Source: Lachnospiraceae bacterium
GTDB lineage: Bacteria > Bacillota > Clostridia > Lachnospirales > Lachnospiraceae
NCBI GenBank assembly: GCA_022767285.1
Contig: JALENY010000007.1
Location: 1 to 64,000 of the forward strand
Length of the DNA: 64,000 nucleotides
Direction: 5' to 3'
Positions 17,529 to 27,166 of the stretch are shown piece by piece (within the stretch, counting starts at the first letter, position 1; the number at the start of each line of letters is the position of its first letter). A program made the position numbers and the translations under genes. Below the pieces are notes generated by a model. That model did not search any database and was not told the origin of the DNA. It saw nothing but the letters and a program-made list of their open reading frames with translations.

Positions 17529-18350
17529 ATGAGCGAAAATTGTAATCACAATTGCAACGACTGCAAAGCAAATTGCGGTGATAGAAAAGTAGATCGTACT
17601 GCTTTTCTGGTGCAACCTCATGAAACAACAAAAATTGGTAAAATCATCGGTGTTGTCAGCGGAAAAGGCGGTGTAGGAAAATCCATGGTTACTTCCATGC
17701 TGGCAGTAGCCATGAGCCGAAAAGGATATCGCGTGGGTATATTGGATGCGGATATTACCGGTCCGTCCATACCAATGGCTTTCGGAATACATGATAAGGC
17801 AGCCGGAAACGAACTGGGAATTGTGCCGGCGCGCACGCAAAACGGCATCAAGATTATGTCGGTCAACCTGCTTTTGGAAAACGAAGGCGATCCGGTCATC
17901 TGGCGTGGTCCGGTTATCGCAGGGGTGGTAAAACAGTTCTGGACGGATGTACTCTGGGAGGAACTGGATTATCTGTTTGTTGATATGCCGCCCGGAACCG
18001 GGGATGTGCCGCTTACTGTATTTCAGTCCATACCTCTTGACGGAATCATGATCGTCACATCTCCGCAGGAACTGGTTTCTATGGTTGTGGAAAAAGCGGT
18101 TCGTATGGCTGAAAAGATGCAGATTCCGGTTATGGGTCTTGTGGAGAACATGAGTTATGTGTTATGTCCGGACTGCGGCAAAAAGATTTCTGTCTTTGGA
18201 GAAGGCCATATTGAAGAGATTGCAGAGAAGCATGGCATTGAGAAAACTGTGACTTTGCCGATTAATCCCAATGTGGCTCGTCTGTGTGATCTTGGAGAAA
18301 TCGAGACGGTTGAACATGAGTTTTTGAAAGAATTTGACACTTTGCTGTAA
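17529..18350 (+). CDS. Mrp/NBP35-type Fe-S cluster carrier ATPase
   Basis: This 273-residue P-loop protein has the deviant Walker A GKGGVGKS (residues 45-52), DADITGPS switch I, and DMPPGTGD. Its N-terminus carries four cysteines in a C-x3-C-x2-C-x3-C pattern (Cys5, 9, 12, 16), and there is a CPDC pair near the C-terminus (Cys213, Cys216). These are the expected sites for transient Fe-S clusters. The family (ApbC/Mrp, NBP35) delivers clusters to apo-proteins in the cytoplasm. GGGAG lies 8 bases before the ATG. It stands alone after the hairpin element; no Fe-S client gene is adjacent. Confidence 0.9.
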   Translation: MSENCNHNCNDCKANCGDRKVDRTAFLVQPHETTKIGKIIGVVSGKGGVGKSMVTSMLAVAMSRKGYRVGILDADITGPSIPMAFGIHDKAAGNELGIVPARTQNGIKIMSVNLLLENEGDPVIWRGPVIAGVVKQFWTDVLWEELDYLFVDMPPGTGDVPLTVFQSIPLDGIMIVTSPQELVSMVVEKAVRMAEKMQIPVMGLVENMSYVLCPDCGKKISVFGEGHIEEIAEKHGIEKTVTLPINPNVARLCDLGEIETVEHEFLKEFDTLL

Positions 18351-18492
18351 GCTGGAATTAAGTGACCATGACTGTTTGTAGTCAGCAGGAAGTTATGATT
18401 GGCTAAATGGTGAGTACAGTTAACCGGCATGTTGATTCATGTTGATTATTGCGGTATACTGTGTGGCGTTTTTTTGATTTGCGCGAGAACTA

Positions 18493-18521
18493 TTGACGTA
18501 TTTCTGTGGTTTTGGTAAAAT
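18493..18521 (+). promoter_or_regulatory. Promoter of GlcG/HbpS-like gene
   Basis: TTGACG (18493-18498), 17-base spacer, TAAAAT (18516-18521) preceded by TGG, an extended -10. A short TGCGG/CCGCA stem follows in the leader. Confidence 0.75.
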
Positions 18522-18580
18522 AGAGACAGTATGAGAGACAGTTTGCGGAGTTTTCTTCGCCGCATATCGGAGGATTAAAT

Positions 18581-19048
18581 ATGAACGAGCAGATGATTGT
18601 TGATGCTATCATGCAGAAAATAAAAAAGTCCATGCGTATCGATCTTGATTCGACTAAAAAGTTGATGGAAAAGGTTGAGGCGCACTGCAAAGAAAAAGGT
18701 CTGAATGCTGTGATCTGTGTATGCGGTCCGGAGGGAAATGTAATCGGCATTCACGTTATGGACGATGCTTTTTTGGTGAGTTTTGATGTGGCTATGCGCA
18801 AGGCATATACATCCGTAGCGGTTAAGATGCCTACGATTGAACTGGCGAAAATCGCACAACCCGGTGAGACATTCTATGGTGTTGACGGCGTAGATCACGG
18901 AAGAATCACGATCATCGGCGGTGGTATTCCGCTCACTTACAAAGGCCGCATCATCGGTGGCCTTGGTGTCAGCGGCGGAACATCAGAACAGGATCATGAG
19001 GCAGCTGAGTACGGCTTGAGTGTTCTGGCAGAGGTTATGGAAGCGTAA
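18581..19048 (+). CDS. GlcG/HbpS-family protein (DUF336), possible heme or corrinoid binder
   Basis: This 155-residue protein contains the family core: a helical N-terminus and VDVAMRKAYTSVA-like text (here FDVAMRKAYTSVAV). It also has the glycine-rich IIGGGIPLTYKGRIIGGLGVSGG, whose listed residues belong to the conserved strand-turn. It closes with EQDHEAAEYGL. Relatives include HbpS (heme-binding, redox sensing), GlcG and the C-terminal domain of PduO. GGAGG precedes the ATG. It has its own promoter and terminator, so it is a single-gene unit; ligand and role cannot be read from the sequence. Confidence 0.85.
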   Translation: MNEQMIVDAIMQKIKKSMRIDLDSTKKLMEKVEAHCKEKGLNAVICVCGPEGNVIGIHVMDDAFLVSFDVAMRKAYTSVAVKMPTIELAKIAQPGETFYGVDGVDHGRITIIGGGIPLTYKGRIIGGLGVSGGTSEQDHEAAEYGLSVLAEVMEA

Positions 19049-19087
19049 GAGCTTTTGGTTATCATTTTAATATAACAGGATAAAATC

Positions 19088-19128
19088 AGGCAGTAATTTT
19101 GGAATTTTCTCAAATTTACTGCCTTTTT
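19088..19128 (+). terminator. Terminator after GlcG/HbpS-like gene
   Basis: AGGCAGTAA (19088-19096) pairs with TTTACTGCCT (19115-19124), followed by T's. Confidence 0.8.
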
Positions 19129-19218
19129 GCTCGCAGTTTCCGGCTGCTTCTGATAGAATAGTTATTAAAATATCCCTCCGAAAAAGGGAAATAAAGAGGA
19201 AATATGGAGAAGATACAT

Positions 19219-20199
19219 ATGTATTGTCAAAATTGTGGTGAGAAATTAGAAGAGGATATGCAGTTCTGCCCCGAATGCGGTGCCCCGAATATAGATGAAG
19301 ATGATCAGACAATGGGCTTAACACAACAATTTGAAACTTTGGAAAAAGGAACAAACACAAATAATAAGAAACCGAAACACAGCAAACTCTGGATTCCAAT
19401 CGCAATACTTTGTATTTGCTGTGCAGCAGGAGGCATATTCTGGGCAAAAATACACTGGTTTACAAAAACGGAGGACAGCCAATCTTCAGAGGCTCATTTG
19501 TATGAAACGAAAGATTACAATGACAGTAAAACGTCGGATAATGATATTGCAATGCTGACACCAAAAGATCAAGGATCTAATTTGCCGGAACTAACAGGCA
19601 CCCCGGGACCGCTTGATGAGATAACTGGCGATAATGGCTTAATTCCGGAATCGGATGGGACAGATGGCAGTAACGGATCCACTGGCGCAGGATCATCGGT
19701 GGGGGAAGGTGATGTTTCATCAGCGGAAAACGGCGGATCCTCAGATGAAGCTGACCTGGAAACCCAGATTCAGGAGATTAGAGACATTTATTACACGATT
19801 CAGAATAACCTGGATTCTTTTGAGGTTCAGGACGGAGGCGGTTCCACTACACGATACATTGATGAAAATGGATATATCAGAAAAATCAGTGCGCAAAAGG
19901 GAGCTTATTCCGGCGTTGAGTGTTCACAGATATATGCAGCAGAATTCTATTACCAGATCATAGATGGTAAATATCTGATTCGTTTTGTATTTATTTTTGG
20001 AAATGGGGAAGAACACAGGATATATCTGGATAAATCGGGAACGTGTATACGTTATATTAATGAATATGGTACGATTTATAATAATTCGGAGGCACAGGCG
20101 CAGCTTGAAGCACGAGCGGATATTGATCAATTATCTTCTATGGGCCTAATGGAGATACATTGGGCAGTCGGTGATCGTAACGGTGCAGACAGCCTGTAA
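19219..20199 (+). CDS. Zinc-ribbon membrane protein of unknown function
   Basis: This 326-residue protein begins with a zinc ribbon (Cys3-x2-Cys6 and Cys17-x2-Cys20) and then a polar linker. One membrane segment follows (LWIPIAILCICCAAGG, about residues 59-80). Outside lies a long Gly/Ser/Asp-rich stretch and a C-terminal folded domain of about 130 residues that starts near ETQIQEIRDIYYTIQ. An ATG at 19204 is in frame, but GGAGAAG at 19205-19211 favours 19219. Such zinc-ribbon/TM/variable-ectodomain proteins are common in Lachnospiraceae; their function is unknown. Confidence 0.75.
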   Translation: MYCQNCGEKLEEDMQFCPECGAPNIDEDDQTMGLTQQFETLEKGTNTNNKKPKHSKLWIPIAILCICCAAGGIFWAKIHWFTKTEDSQSSEAHLYETKDYNDSKTSDNDIAMLTPKDQGSNLPELTGTPGPLDEITGDNGLIPESDGTDGSNGSTGAGSSVGEGDVSSAENGGSSDEADLETQIQEIRDIYYTIQNNLDSFEVQDGGGSTTRYIDENGYIRKISAQKGAYSGVECSQIYAAEFYYQIIDGKYLIRFVFIFGNGEEHRIYLDKSGTCIRYINEYGTIYNNSEAQAQLEARADIDQLSSMGLMEIHWAVGDRNGADSL

Positions 20200-20483
20200 T
20201 CTTTTTTATACATTCCGGCTCTCTGCTGCATTAATTTCATTCATATTCCGAATTTTGTAATAGGAACTTGTGTTATATGAAAATAATACGAATATTCACA
20301 AATTTTCTGCTCATAGTTCCTTTCCATTTCTGTTAAAATAACCTTATAGACATTTTGACGAAAGAAGAAAAATGAAATCGGCTTTTGCCAACATTGATGC
20401 ACAGGGGACGAATGGTTCCCTGCAGATTGGAGCAAACTTTACTTTAAGCAGAGCTGCTATTGCGATGAGCAGGAGGAAATGAA

Positions 20484-22718
20484 ATGAGAACAGTGATAAA
20501 CTTTAATACCAAGTGGGCATTTTCGAAAGAAGCGGCAGAAGTTCCTCAAACTATGCCGGAAAAATGGTACTGGGTGAATCTTCCGCACACCTGGAATGCC
20601 ATTGACGGTCAGGACGGTGGAAACGATTATTATCGTGGAACCGCATATTATGCGAAAGAGTTTGAAAAAATTGATCTGCCAAAAGCAGACCAGTATTATC
20701 TGGAATTTCGTGGTGCCAATGCTTCTGCTGTGGTTTATGTGAATGGAAAAAAAGCAGGAAGCCATGATGGCGGATATTCCACCTGGAGGGTAAACATTAC
20801 CGATTATCTGGATAACAGAAATCTAGTCGTAGTTGAAGTGGACAACGGTATGAGCGACCGTGTCTATCCGCAGAATGCAGACTTCACTTTTTACGGCGGA
20901 CTTTATCGGGATGTAAGCATTATTGCAGTAAATGAGTCACACTTTGATCTGGACTATTACGGAGGCCCTGGGATTAAAGTGACGTCTGAAGTGAAGGGCA
21001 AAAATGCGAAAGCAGAAGTGGAAGTATACGTGACCAATCGGAAAGATTATCAGATGTTCGCTTATACACTGCGGGATGCTGAGGGAAAAGCAATTGCGGA
21101 AAAATTCAGCCCGGATACAAAAGTTGTTTTTGACATTGAGAACGTTCATCTCTGGAATGGAAAGAAAGATCCTTATCTCTATTCTGTGGATGCATCTCTT
21201 GTTGCGGGGACGGATATTGTGGATCGTGTGTCAGCTCGCTTTGGATGCCGAACCTTTAAGATCGACCCGGACAATGGATTTATCTTAAATGGTGAAGCAT
21301 ATCCGCTTCGCGGTGTTTCCAGGCACCAGGACAGATGGGGCATCGGTAACGCCCTGCTTCCGGAGCATCACAGGGAGGATATGGATCTGATCTGTGAGTT
21401 GGGTGCCACGACCATTCGTCTGGCACATTACCAGCATGACCAGTATTTCTATGATCTTTGCGATGAGAGAGGTTTAGTGATCTGGGCAGAGATTCCCTAT
21501 ATATCCAGTCATATGCCCAATGGTCGAGCAAACACCGTTTCTCAGATGAAAGAACTGATTACACAGAATTATAATCATCCCTCCATCGTAGTCTGGGGGT
21601 TATCCAATGAAATTACCATGACGGGTGCTTCCGACGAGGATCTGATTGAAAATCATCACATTTTGAATGACCTCGCTCATGAAATGGACAAAACCCGTCT
21701 GACTACTATGGCATGTGTTTCCATGTGCAGTATGGATGACCCATATGTACAGATACCGGATACGGTATCCTACAATCATTACTTCGGCTGGTATGGCGGT
21801 GATACTTCCATGAATGGCCCCTGGTTTGACCGTTTCCATGCAAAATATCCGAGTATTCCCATTGGATGCAGTGAATATGGATGTGAGGCTCTGAACTGGC
21901 ATAACTCGGATCCGCAGCAGGGCGATTATTCGGAGGAATATCAGGCTTATTATCATGAAGAACTGATCAAACAGCTGTATACGAGAAAATATATGTGGGC
22001 AACTCATGTGTGGAATATGTTTGACTTTGGAGCGGATGCCCGCAACGAAGGCGGAGAGAACGGACAGAATCACAAAGGTCTTGTTACCTTCGACCGAAAA
22101 TACAAAAAAGATGCCTTCTATGCATATAAGGCATGGTTATCGGATGAACCTTTTGTTCATATCTGTGGGAAACGATACGTGGACCGTGTGGAAGATGCCA
22201 CAAAAGTGACCGTATACTCCAATCAGCCTGAGGTGGAATTGTTTGCCGACGGCATAAGTCTCGGAAAACAGGCTTCACCGGAACATTTCTTCTATTTTAC
22301 TGTGCCGAATGAGGGCGAAACGGAACTTCTGGCAGTGGCTGGTGGCTGTAGTGACACGAGCCGTATCCGTAAAGTGAATAAATTTAATGATGCCTACCGT
22401 CTGGTCGAAAAAGGTGCTATTCTGAACTGGTTTGATATTACTGCCCCGGAAGGATTCTACTCTTTAAATGATAAACTGGAAGAAATTATGAAATCCGAAG
22501 AGAGCAGGAGTATTCTTCTGCAGTTTATCAAACTGGCTCTGGAGAGTCTGGGACAGGGCGCAGGCGGAGCAGATTCCATGGGATCGATGATGCAAATGTT
22601 GGGCAGTTTTACGATTCTCCGTCTGACCTCTCTGATGGGTTCGGCTAATGTCACTTTCACGAAAGAGCAGCTTTTGGACTTGAATAAAAAACTCAATCAG
22701 ATTAAAAAAACGGCATAA
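20484..22718 (+). CDS. Glycoside hydrolase family 2 protein (beta-galactosidase or beta-glucuronidase type)
   Basis: This 744-residue protein has no signal peptide and is therefore cytoplasmic. The N-terminal jelly-roll (VNLPHTWNA), an immunoglobulin-like domain and the TIM barrel are in the usual GH2 order. Catalytic residues are visible: acid/base Glu376 in WGLSNEI and nucleophile Glu464 in CSEYG. A Big-type domain follows the barrel. The last 90 residues are a helical extension (from about 650) not expected in a minimal GH2 enzyme. AGGAGG is 8 bases before the ATG. Subfamily (galactosidase or other) cannot be settled by eye. Confidence 0.9.
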   Translation: MRTVINFNTKWAFSKEAAEVPQTMPEKWYWVNLPHTWNAIDGQDGGNDYYRGTAYYAKEFEKIDLPKADQYYLEFRGANASAVVYVNGKKAGSHDGGYSTWRVNITDYLDNRNLVVVEVDNGMSDRVYPQNADFTFYGGLYRDVSIIAVNESHFDLDYYGGPGIKVTSEVKGKNAKAEVEVYVTNRKDYQMFAYTLRDAEGKAIAEKFSPDTKVVFDIENVHLWNGKKDPYLYSVDASLVAGTDIVDRVSARFGCRTFKIDPDNGFILNGEAYPLRGVSRHQDRWGIGNALLPEHHREDMDLICELGATTIRLAHYQHDQYFYDLCDERGLVIWAEIPYISSHMPNGRANTVSQMKELITQNYNHPSIVVWGLSNEITMTGASDEDLIENHHILNDLAHEMDKTRLTTMACVSMCSMDDPYVQIPDTVSYNHYFGWYGGDTSMNGPWFDRFHAKYPSIPIGCSEYGCEALNWHNSDPQQGDYSEEYQAYYHEELIKQLYTRKYMWATHVWNMFDFGADARNEGGENGQNHKGLVTFDRKYKKDAFYAYKAWLSDEPFVHICGKRYVDRVEDATKVTVYSNQPEVELFADGISLGKQASPEHFFYFTVPNEGETELLAVAGGCSDTSRIRKVNKFNDAYRLVEKGAILNWFDITAPEGFYSLNDKLEEIMKSEESRSILLQFIKLALESLGQGAGGADSMGSMMQMLGSFTILRLTSLMGSANVTFTKEQLLDLNKKLNQIKKTA

Positions 22719-22989
22719 AGCTAAAAAGAGTAAATCAGAGAACGTTAAGTAATAATAGATGAGTAAAAAATAAAAAACAAATAGGAAACAAAAAACTAAT
22801 CAGTTTCTTACTGCAGCAGCGTGATATCGGCATGTAAGCTATGTGAAAATTGATATGGGGGTATATTCAATTTAGATTGTTATGAAAAGGATAAATAATG
22901 ATAGAATGTACCCAGTAATCGAGATTATAAATCAAAAGAGTTATATCAGATTCAACCCGATTCACTTGCGCATATAAGAAAATCAGGGG

Positions 22990-23026
22990 AAAAAAGGAAG
23001 CGTGATGATTTGCGTTTCCTTTTTTT
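22990..23026 (+). terminator. Stand-alone terminator between GH2 and lysR genes
   Basis: AAAAAGGAAGCG (22991-23002) pairs with CGTTTCCTTTTT (23013-23024) with one G-T pair, inside a T7 run. It is 270 bases after the GH2 stop, so either the GH2 message has a long tail or a small RNA ends here. A weak extended -10 (TGA-TAGAAT, 22902-22907) lies upstream. Nothing else is evident in 22719-23112. Confidence 0.75.
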
Positions 23027-23039
23027 GTGTGCTCAAGAC

Positions 23040-23068
23040 TTGACAGATTGTTTTTTCTGAATTATAAG
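23040..23068 (+). promoter_or_regulatory. Promoter of lysR-type gene
   Basis: TTGACA (23040-23045), 17-base spacer, TATAAG (23063-23068). The start codon is 44 bases downstream. Confidence 0.75.
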
Positions 23069-23112
23069 TAAAGAGACCGGAAAAACAGAGCAAACTGTTC
23101 AGAGGAATCCTT

Positions 23113-24033
23113 ATGTTAGAGATTAGTTTACAGCAGATGAAATATGCAATGGAAATCAATAAAGCAGGCTCGATATCTCAGGCGGCGAAGAATCTGTATA
23201 TGAATCAGCCAAATCTGAGTAAGGCGATCCGAGATCTGGAAAATACCATTGGTTTTACTGTTTTTGTGAGAACTCCAAAAGGTGTTATTCTGACAAATGA
23301 AGGGAAGATGCTTTTGGAATGTGCGGAAACGGTCTTTCAGAATCTGGAGGATCTGGAAAAACGTTTGAAAAAGCGTAGAGAGAACAATGCTTCATTTAAT
23401 ATTTCTCTGCCCCGTGCAACTTATATTACCTATGCATTTACAGAATTTATTAAAGATATTCAGAGCACGCCGGAAATTAAAATAAATTATCGTGAGACGA
23501 ACAATGTGGAAGCGGTAGATAACATCCTCTATAATGGATTTGATCTGGGGATTATCCGTTATACACAACCCTACGAAGTGGATTTCCAGCAGTCTCTGAT
23601 CCGGAAAAACCTGGTTTCCAGTGAAATATGGGAATCTCAATATTTGATTCTCATGTCCGCCAGCCATCCCATTGCAAAAAAGGAAGACATACACCTGGCG
23701 GATCTTCAGGAATATACGGAACTTGTCCATGGAGATGAAAATTACCACAAGACAAATCCAAAAGGGGACATCAACAAACGAATCTACCTGTATGAAAGGG
23801 GCAGCCAGTTTGATCTTCTGCGAAATGTCCCGACTACTTATATGTGGGTTTCACCGCTTCCGGCCAGAATCCTGAATGCGAATAATCTGATCCAGAGAAA
23901 ATGCAGCGACAGTGACATTTGTTTTAAAGATGTTCTGATTTCACGGGCGGATTACTCCTTTTCTCAGCATGCTAATGCTTTTATTTCCACTTTATTACAA
24001 GTCAAGGAGGAAATAACAGCCACTTTAACTTGA
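23113..24033 (+). CDS. LysR-family transcriptional regulator
   Basis: This 306-residue protein has the N-terminal winged helix typical of LysR (residues 1-65, with AGSISQAAKNLYMNQPNLSK) and then the two-lobed effector-binding region. The helix-turn-helix is intact and the length is normal. Weak GAGGA precedes the ATG. It is a single-gene unit with its own promoter and terminator. No divergent target gene is adjacent, so the regulated genes cannot be named. Confidence 0.9.
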   Translation: MLEISLQQMKYAMEINKAGSISQAAKNLYMNQPNLSKAIRDLENTIGFTVFVRTPKGVILTNEGKMLLECAETVFQNLEDLEKRLKKRRENNASFNISLPRATYITYAFTEFIKDIQSTPEIKINYRETNNVEAVDNILYNGFDLGIIRYTQPYEVDFQQSLIRKNLVSSEIWESQYLILMSASHPIAKKEDIHLADLQEYTELVHGDENYHKTNPKGDINKRIYLYERGSQFDLLRNVPTTYMWVSPLPARILNANNLIQRKCSDSDICFKDVLISRADYSFSQHANAFISTLLQVKEEITATLT

Positions 24034-24067
24034 CGAAAGCGAAAGATTATGATAAATTAACATAAGG

Positions 24068-24122
24068 GAGCCCGAGTGGTACTTAGTATTAGATGATTAA
24101 GTGCATAGTAGGGCTCTTTTTT
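24068..24122 (+). terminator. Terminator after lysR-type gene
   Basis: GAGCCC (24068-24073) pairs with GGGCTC (24111-24116), with an inner ACTTA/TAAGT stem, followed by six T. Confidence 0.8.
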
Positions 24123-24151
24123 GTGAAATGGGAGAGGATTAGAAAATAATT

Positions 24152-25054
24152 ATGAGAAATCAGAGAAAAACGGGAGAGCGACCGGTCCGTCTGACGGTGA
24201 TTCTGCTGTTGACAATGCTCCTGTTTTCCGGATGCAGTTACAGAGATTTTATGGTTTGGGATGAAATGAAAGCAGTTGTAAAAACGTTTTTCCTATATCC
24301 CAGTGACAGGGCTGCAGAGGCGGCAAGACAGAAGGAGCAGGAATATGCACTGACCATATCGGATGAAGATGAGGTAATCCTGGAGAAAAAAGCCCAGGGG
24401 GCTGAGGCGAACGAAGAAAAGGCTGTTGAGCGCCCTGCTTCATATCTGATTGAAAACTTTCCTCAGATTCTGCAGAATCCGGAATTGCCTACCGGCTGCG
24501 AGAGTACAGCATTAACTATGGTACTGAATTATTACGGATATCCGGCGGATAAAGTGGAGATGGCCACAAAATATCTGCCCCAGGCTCCTTTCCGATCACG
24601 AATCGATGAAACCGGGAGGGAGATCGGGCCTGATCTTGAGGAAACTTTTGTGGGGGATCCCACCACTTCCAATGGAATCATCTGCATGACAAAACCGATC
24701 ATGCTGGAGGCGAACGCCTACCTGAAAGACCAGGGAAGCAATCTGACAGCCATTGATATTTCAGGGGTAACCTTCGATGATTTGTACACTTGTATCAGTC
24801 AGAATCAGCCGGCGGTTGTCTGGGTGACCATCGGAATGGTAGATCGCCAGGTGGAGAGAGGCTGGTATACGGAAGATGGAGACTATGTTGAGTACAGCAG
24901 AAGCGATCATGGAGCGGTTCTGATTGGGTATACGGAGACCACGGTTACCATTGCAGACCCCATTAACGGAATTGTGGAGTATTCCAGAGAACAGTTTGAA
25001 AAAGTATTTGCTTCCCGCGGAAACCGGGCGGTTATACTGGAAGAGATGGAATAA
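24152..25054 (+). CDS. C39-like cysteine peptidase lipoprotein
   Basis: This 300-residue protein has a lipoprotein signal (lipobox LFSGC, Cys28) and a Glu/Ala-rich linker. A Peptidase_C39_2 domain occupies about residues 100-300. Probable catalytic residues are Cys116 in TGCESTALTM and His253 in SDHGAVLIGY, with IADP just after as the Asp position. It would be anchored on the outer face of the membrane. The next gene, an SH3 lipoprotein, starts 12 bases on, so the pair are co-expressed and may act together on the cell wall. Substrate unknown. Confidence 0.85.
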   Translation: MRNQRKTGERPVRLTVILLLTMLLFSGCSYRDFMVWDEMKAVVKTFFLYPSDRAAEAARQKEQEYALTISDEDEVILEKKAQGAEANEEKAVERPASYLIENFPQILQNPELPTGCESTALTMVLNYYGYPADKVEMATKYLPQAPFRSRIDETGREIGPDLEETFVGDPTTSNGIICMTKPIMLEANAYLKDQGSNLTAIDISGVTFDDLYTCISQNQPAVVWVTIGMVDRQVERGWYTEDGDYVEYSRSDHGAVLIGYTETTVTIADPINGIVEYSREQFEKVFASRGNRAVILEEME

Positions 25055-25066
25055 GGAGGTAGTATT

Positions 25067-25711
25067 GTGAAAAAAAAGGGTATGGAACTGATTTTTTTAG
25101 TGACTGTAATTACATTTGTCTTTTTTGCGGCAGGATGTGTGAAAAAAAAGACGGATAATACCACGGCGACTGTGGAAACGCCGACGCCCACAGAGGCTCC
25201 GGAAGCAACAGCTACCCCCACGGAGACTCCTAAACCTACGGTGACACCTTCTGTACCGGAAACCATTGTAAATCCGGTCGAGGTGGAAGATGAGGACAGT
25301 GATGCGTACGGTTCGGATGAATGGGATACGGATAACGGATATGAAAATAACGGCGGCTATACTGGAAATGGCAGCGGAACATCCGGAAACGGCGGAAACA
25401 ATGCGGAAACAGCAGATAATACCCATATTTTTGCGGACGATTACACCGATGACCTGCCGGATGATCAGGTGGGATATGCCAGTGGACCGGTGTCGGAAGC
25501 GTCAGAACCCGCATCTCCGGGGGAAGGGAACCAGGCAATCATCGCAGCAGACGTTTATGTGCGCTCTGGCCCGGGTACTACCTATGAGATCATTGGCCTG
25601 CTGAAAGAAGGAAAGACCGTTGTTATCCTTGGAAATGAAAACGGATGGCTGAAAATAAATTATGGTACAAAAACCGGCTATTTCTATAAAGATTATGTTG
25701 TGAAAGAATAG
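25067..25711 (+). CDS. SH3-domain lipoprotein
   Basis: This 214-residue protein starts at a GTG preceded by GGAGG. It has a lipoprotein signal (lipobox FAAGC, Cys24), a Thr/Pro/Glu-rich then Gly/Asn/Asp-rich spacer, and one bacterial SH3 domain at about 155-214 (VRSGPGTTYEIIGLL, GWLKINY, YFYKDYV). SH3_3 domains usually bind peptidoglycan. It sits behind the C39-like lipoprotein in one operon. The long disordered spacer fits a wall-spanning role (inference). Confidence 0.85.
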   Translation: MKKKGMELIFLVTVITFVFFAAGCVKKKTDNTTATVETPTPTEAPEATATPTETPKPTVTPSVPETIVNPVEVEDEDSDAYGSDEWDTDNGYENNGGYTGNGSGTSGNGGNNAETADNTHIFADDYTDDLPDDQVGYASGPVSEASEPASPGEGNQAIIAADVYVRSGPGTTYEIIGLLKEGKTVVILGNENGWLKINYGTKTGYFYKDYVVKE

Positions 25712-25728
25712 GAATATGAAAACAGGAT

Positions 25729-25774
25729 AAAAAAGAGCGATACCTGACCACGCAATTGGGTATCGCTCTTTTTT
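25729..25774. terminator. Two-way terminator between SH3 lipoprotein and SNF transporter
   Basis: A-rich GAGCGATACC (stem begins 25729, ends 25744) pairs with GGTATCGCTCTTTTTT (25759-25774). A-run and T-run on opposite sides allow use by both convergent genes. Confidence 0.9.
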
Positions 25775-25807
25775 GCGGATTTTGCTGTGACAAAATCAGA
25801 TTATCTT

Positions 25808-27166
25808 CTATACTCGGATAAAGCCAAACGCACTGAACAGTGAAAAGACCAGGATGGCAATGATTAAGATTGGTGCAACGTATTTTACCATAAGAGAATA
25901 AAAACCTTTTTGTTTAAATTCTCCTGTTTTTTCAACCTCTTCTATGATTGTCTTCGGCTTAATGACGAATCCGACGAAAATACAGGTGCTGATAGCCACT
26001 ATAGGCATAAGAATGGAATTGCTGATAAAATCAAAGAAATCCAGCAGCCCAAAACCGAAGATCCGGATCATATCCAGCGGTCCGAAACCAAGTGATACCA
26101 GACTTCCAAGCAATAATACGAAAACAGCCACTGCGACAATAATGGCTTTTCTGGAAGCTTTCAGCCTATCCTGCAAGATGGACACGCATGCTTCCATCAA
26201 TGCGATTGCAGAGGTCAGTGCGGCAAAAAACACCAGAATAAAGAATATGATTCCGATGAAGCGGCCACCGGTCATCTCGTTGAACACTTTTGGCAGAGTG
26301 ACAAACATAAGGCCGGGACCCTGGCCAAGCTGCGACTGATCTCCGCCGGAATAGACGAACACCGATGGAATAATCATTAAACCTGCCATAAAGGCAATAG
26401 CCGTATCAAATACTTCCACTTGATGAGTAGCCGAAACAATATCGGTCTCTTTCTGCATATAGGAACCGTAGGTAATCAGAATACCCATAGCCAGAGACAT
26501 GGAATAAAACAGCTGGCCCAGCGCCGCAAGAACGGTCGTGATGGAAAAATGGCTGAAGTCCGGTTTCAGATAATAAATTACGCCTTCCAGTGCACCCGGG
26601 CGGGTGACGGTGAAGATACAGATGATAAGAGTCAGTACCACCAGAAGCGGCATCATGATCTTGCTTGCCTTTTCAATCCCTTTATCCACTCCGAGAAAAA
26701 CGATAGCGGTCGTACATAAGACGAAAAAAACGAAAAACAGAATCGGTGCTGCCGGGCTTGATATATAAGCATTAAAATAAGAATCGGAAGTGGCAGCTTC
26801 CATTTGACCGGAAAGAAAGACCGCTGCATACTTGCAGACCCATCCGCCGATGAGGCTGTAATACGGAAGAATCAGAAGCGGGACCGCGCTGGTCAGAACA
26901 CCGATCCAGCCAAAACGATGATCCAGGGCTTTGTAGGCACCCATTGCGCTCAGCCCGGTCTTTTTGCCGATTGCCAGTTCGGTCACCATTAGGGTGAATC
27001 CGAAAGAGACTGCAATAATCAGGTAGACCAGCAGAAAAATACCGCCGCCATGTTTCGCTGCGAGGTAGGGAAATCGCCACAGATTTCCGAGACCGACGGC
27101 AGAACCGGCGGTTGCCAGGATAAATCCCAGCTTTGACGTGAATCCAGATTGTTTGTGTTGTTTCAT
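25808..27166 (-). CDS. Sodium-dependent transporter, SNF (neurotransmitter:sodium symporter) family
   Basis: This 452-residue protein has about 11 membrane segments, the usual length for bacterial NSS proteins such as MhsT and TnaT. The N-terminal signature SAVGLGNLWRFPYLA is clear and includes the sodium and amine-binding unwound region of TM1. It likely imports an amino acid with Na+; substrate not readable. The stop is shared with the two-way terminator. It lies downstream of the licC-like gene on the same strand with a 130-base gap, so co-transcription is possible. Confidence 0.92.
   Translation of the reverse strand: MKQHKQSGFTSKLGFILATAGSAVGLGNLWRFPYLAAKHGGGIFLLVYLIIAVSFGFTLMVTELAIGKKTGLSAMGAYKALDHRFGWIGVLTSAVPLLILPYYSLIGGWVCKYAAVFLSGQMEAATSDSYFNAYISSPAAPILFFVFFVLCTTAIVFLGVDKGIEKASKIMMPLLVVLTLIICIFTVTRPGALEGVIYYLKPDFSHFSITTVLAALGQLFYSMSLAMGILITYGSYMQKETDIVSATHQVEVFDTAIAFMAGLMIIPSVFVYSGGDQSQLGQGPGLMFVTLPKVFNEMTGGRFIGIIFFILVFFAALTSAIALMEACVSILQDRLKASRKAIIVAVAVFVLLLGSLVSLGFGPLDMIRIFGFGLLDFFDFISNSILMPIVAISTCIFVGFVIKPKTIIEEVEKTGEFKQKGFYSLMVKYVAPILIIAILVFSLFSAFGFIRV

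Noticed and set aside
24068..24122. tRNA-like fold after lysR
   Set aside because: The arms lack T-loop and anticodon features; it is a terminator with six T.
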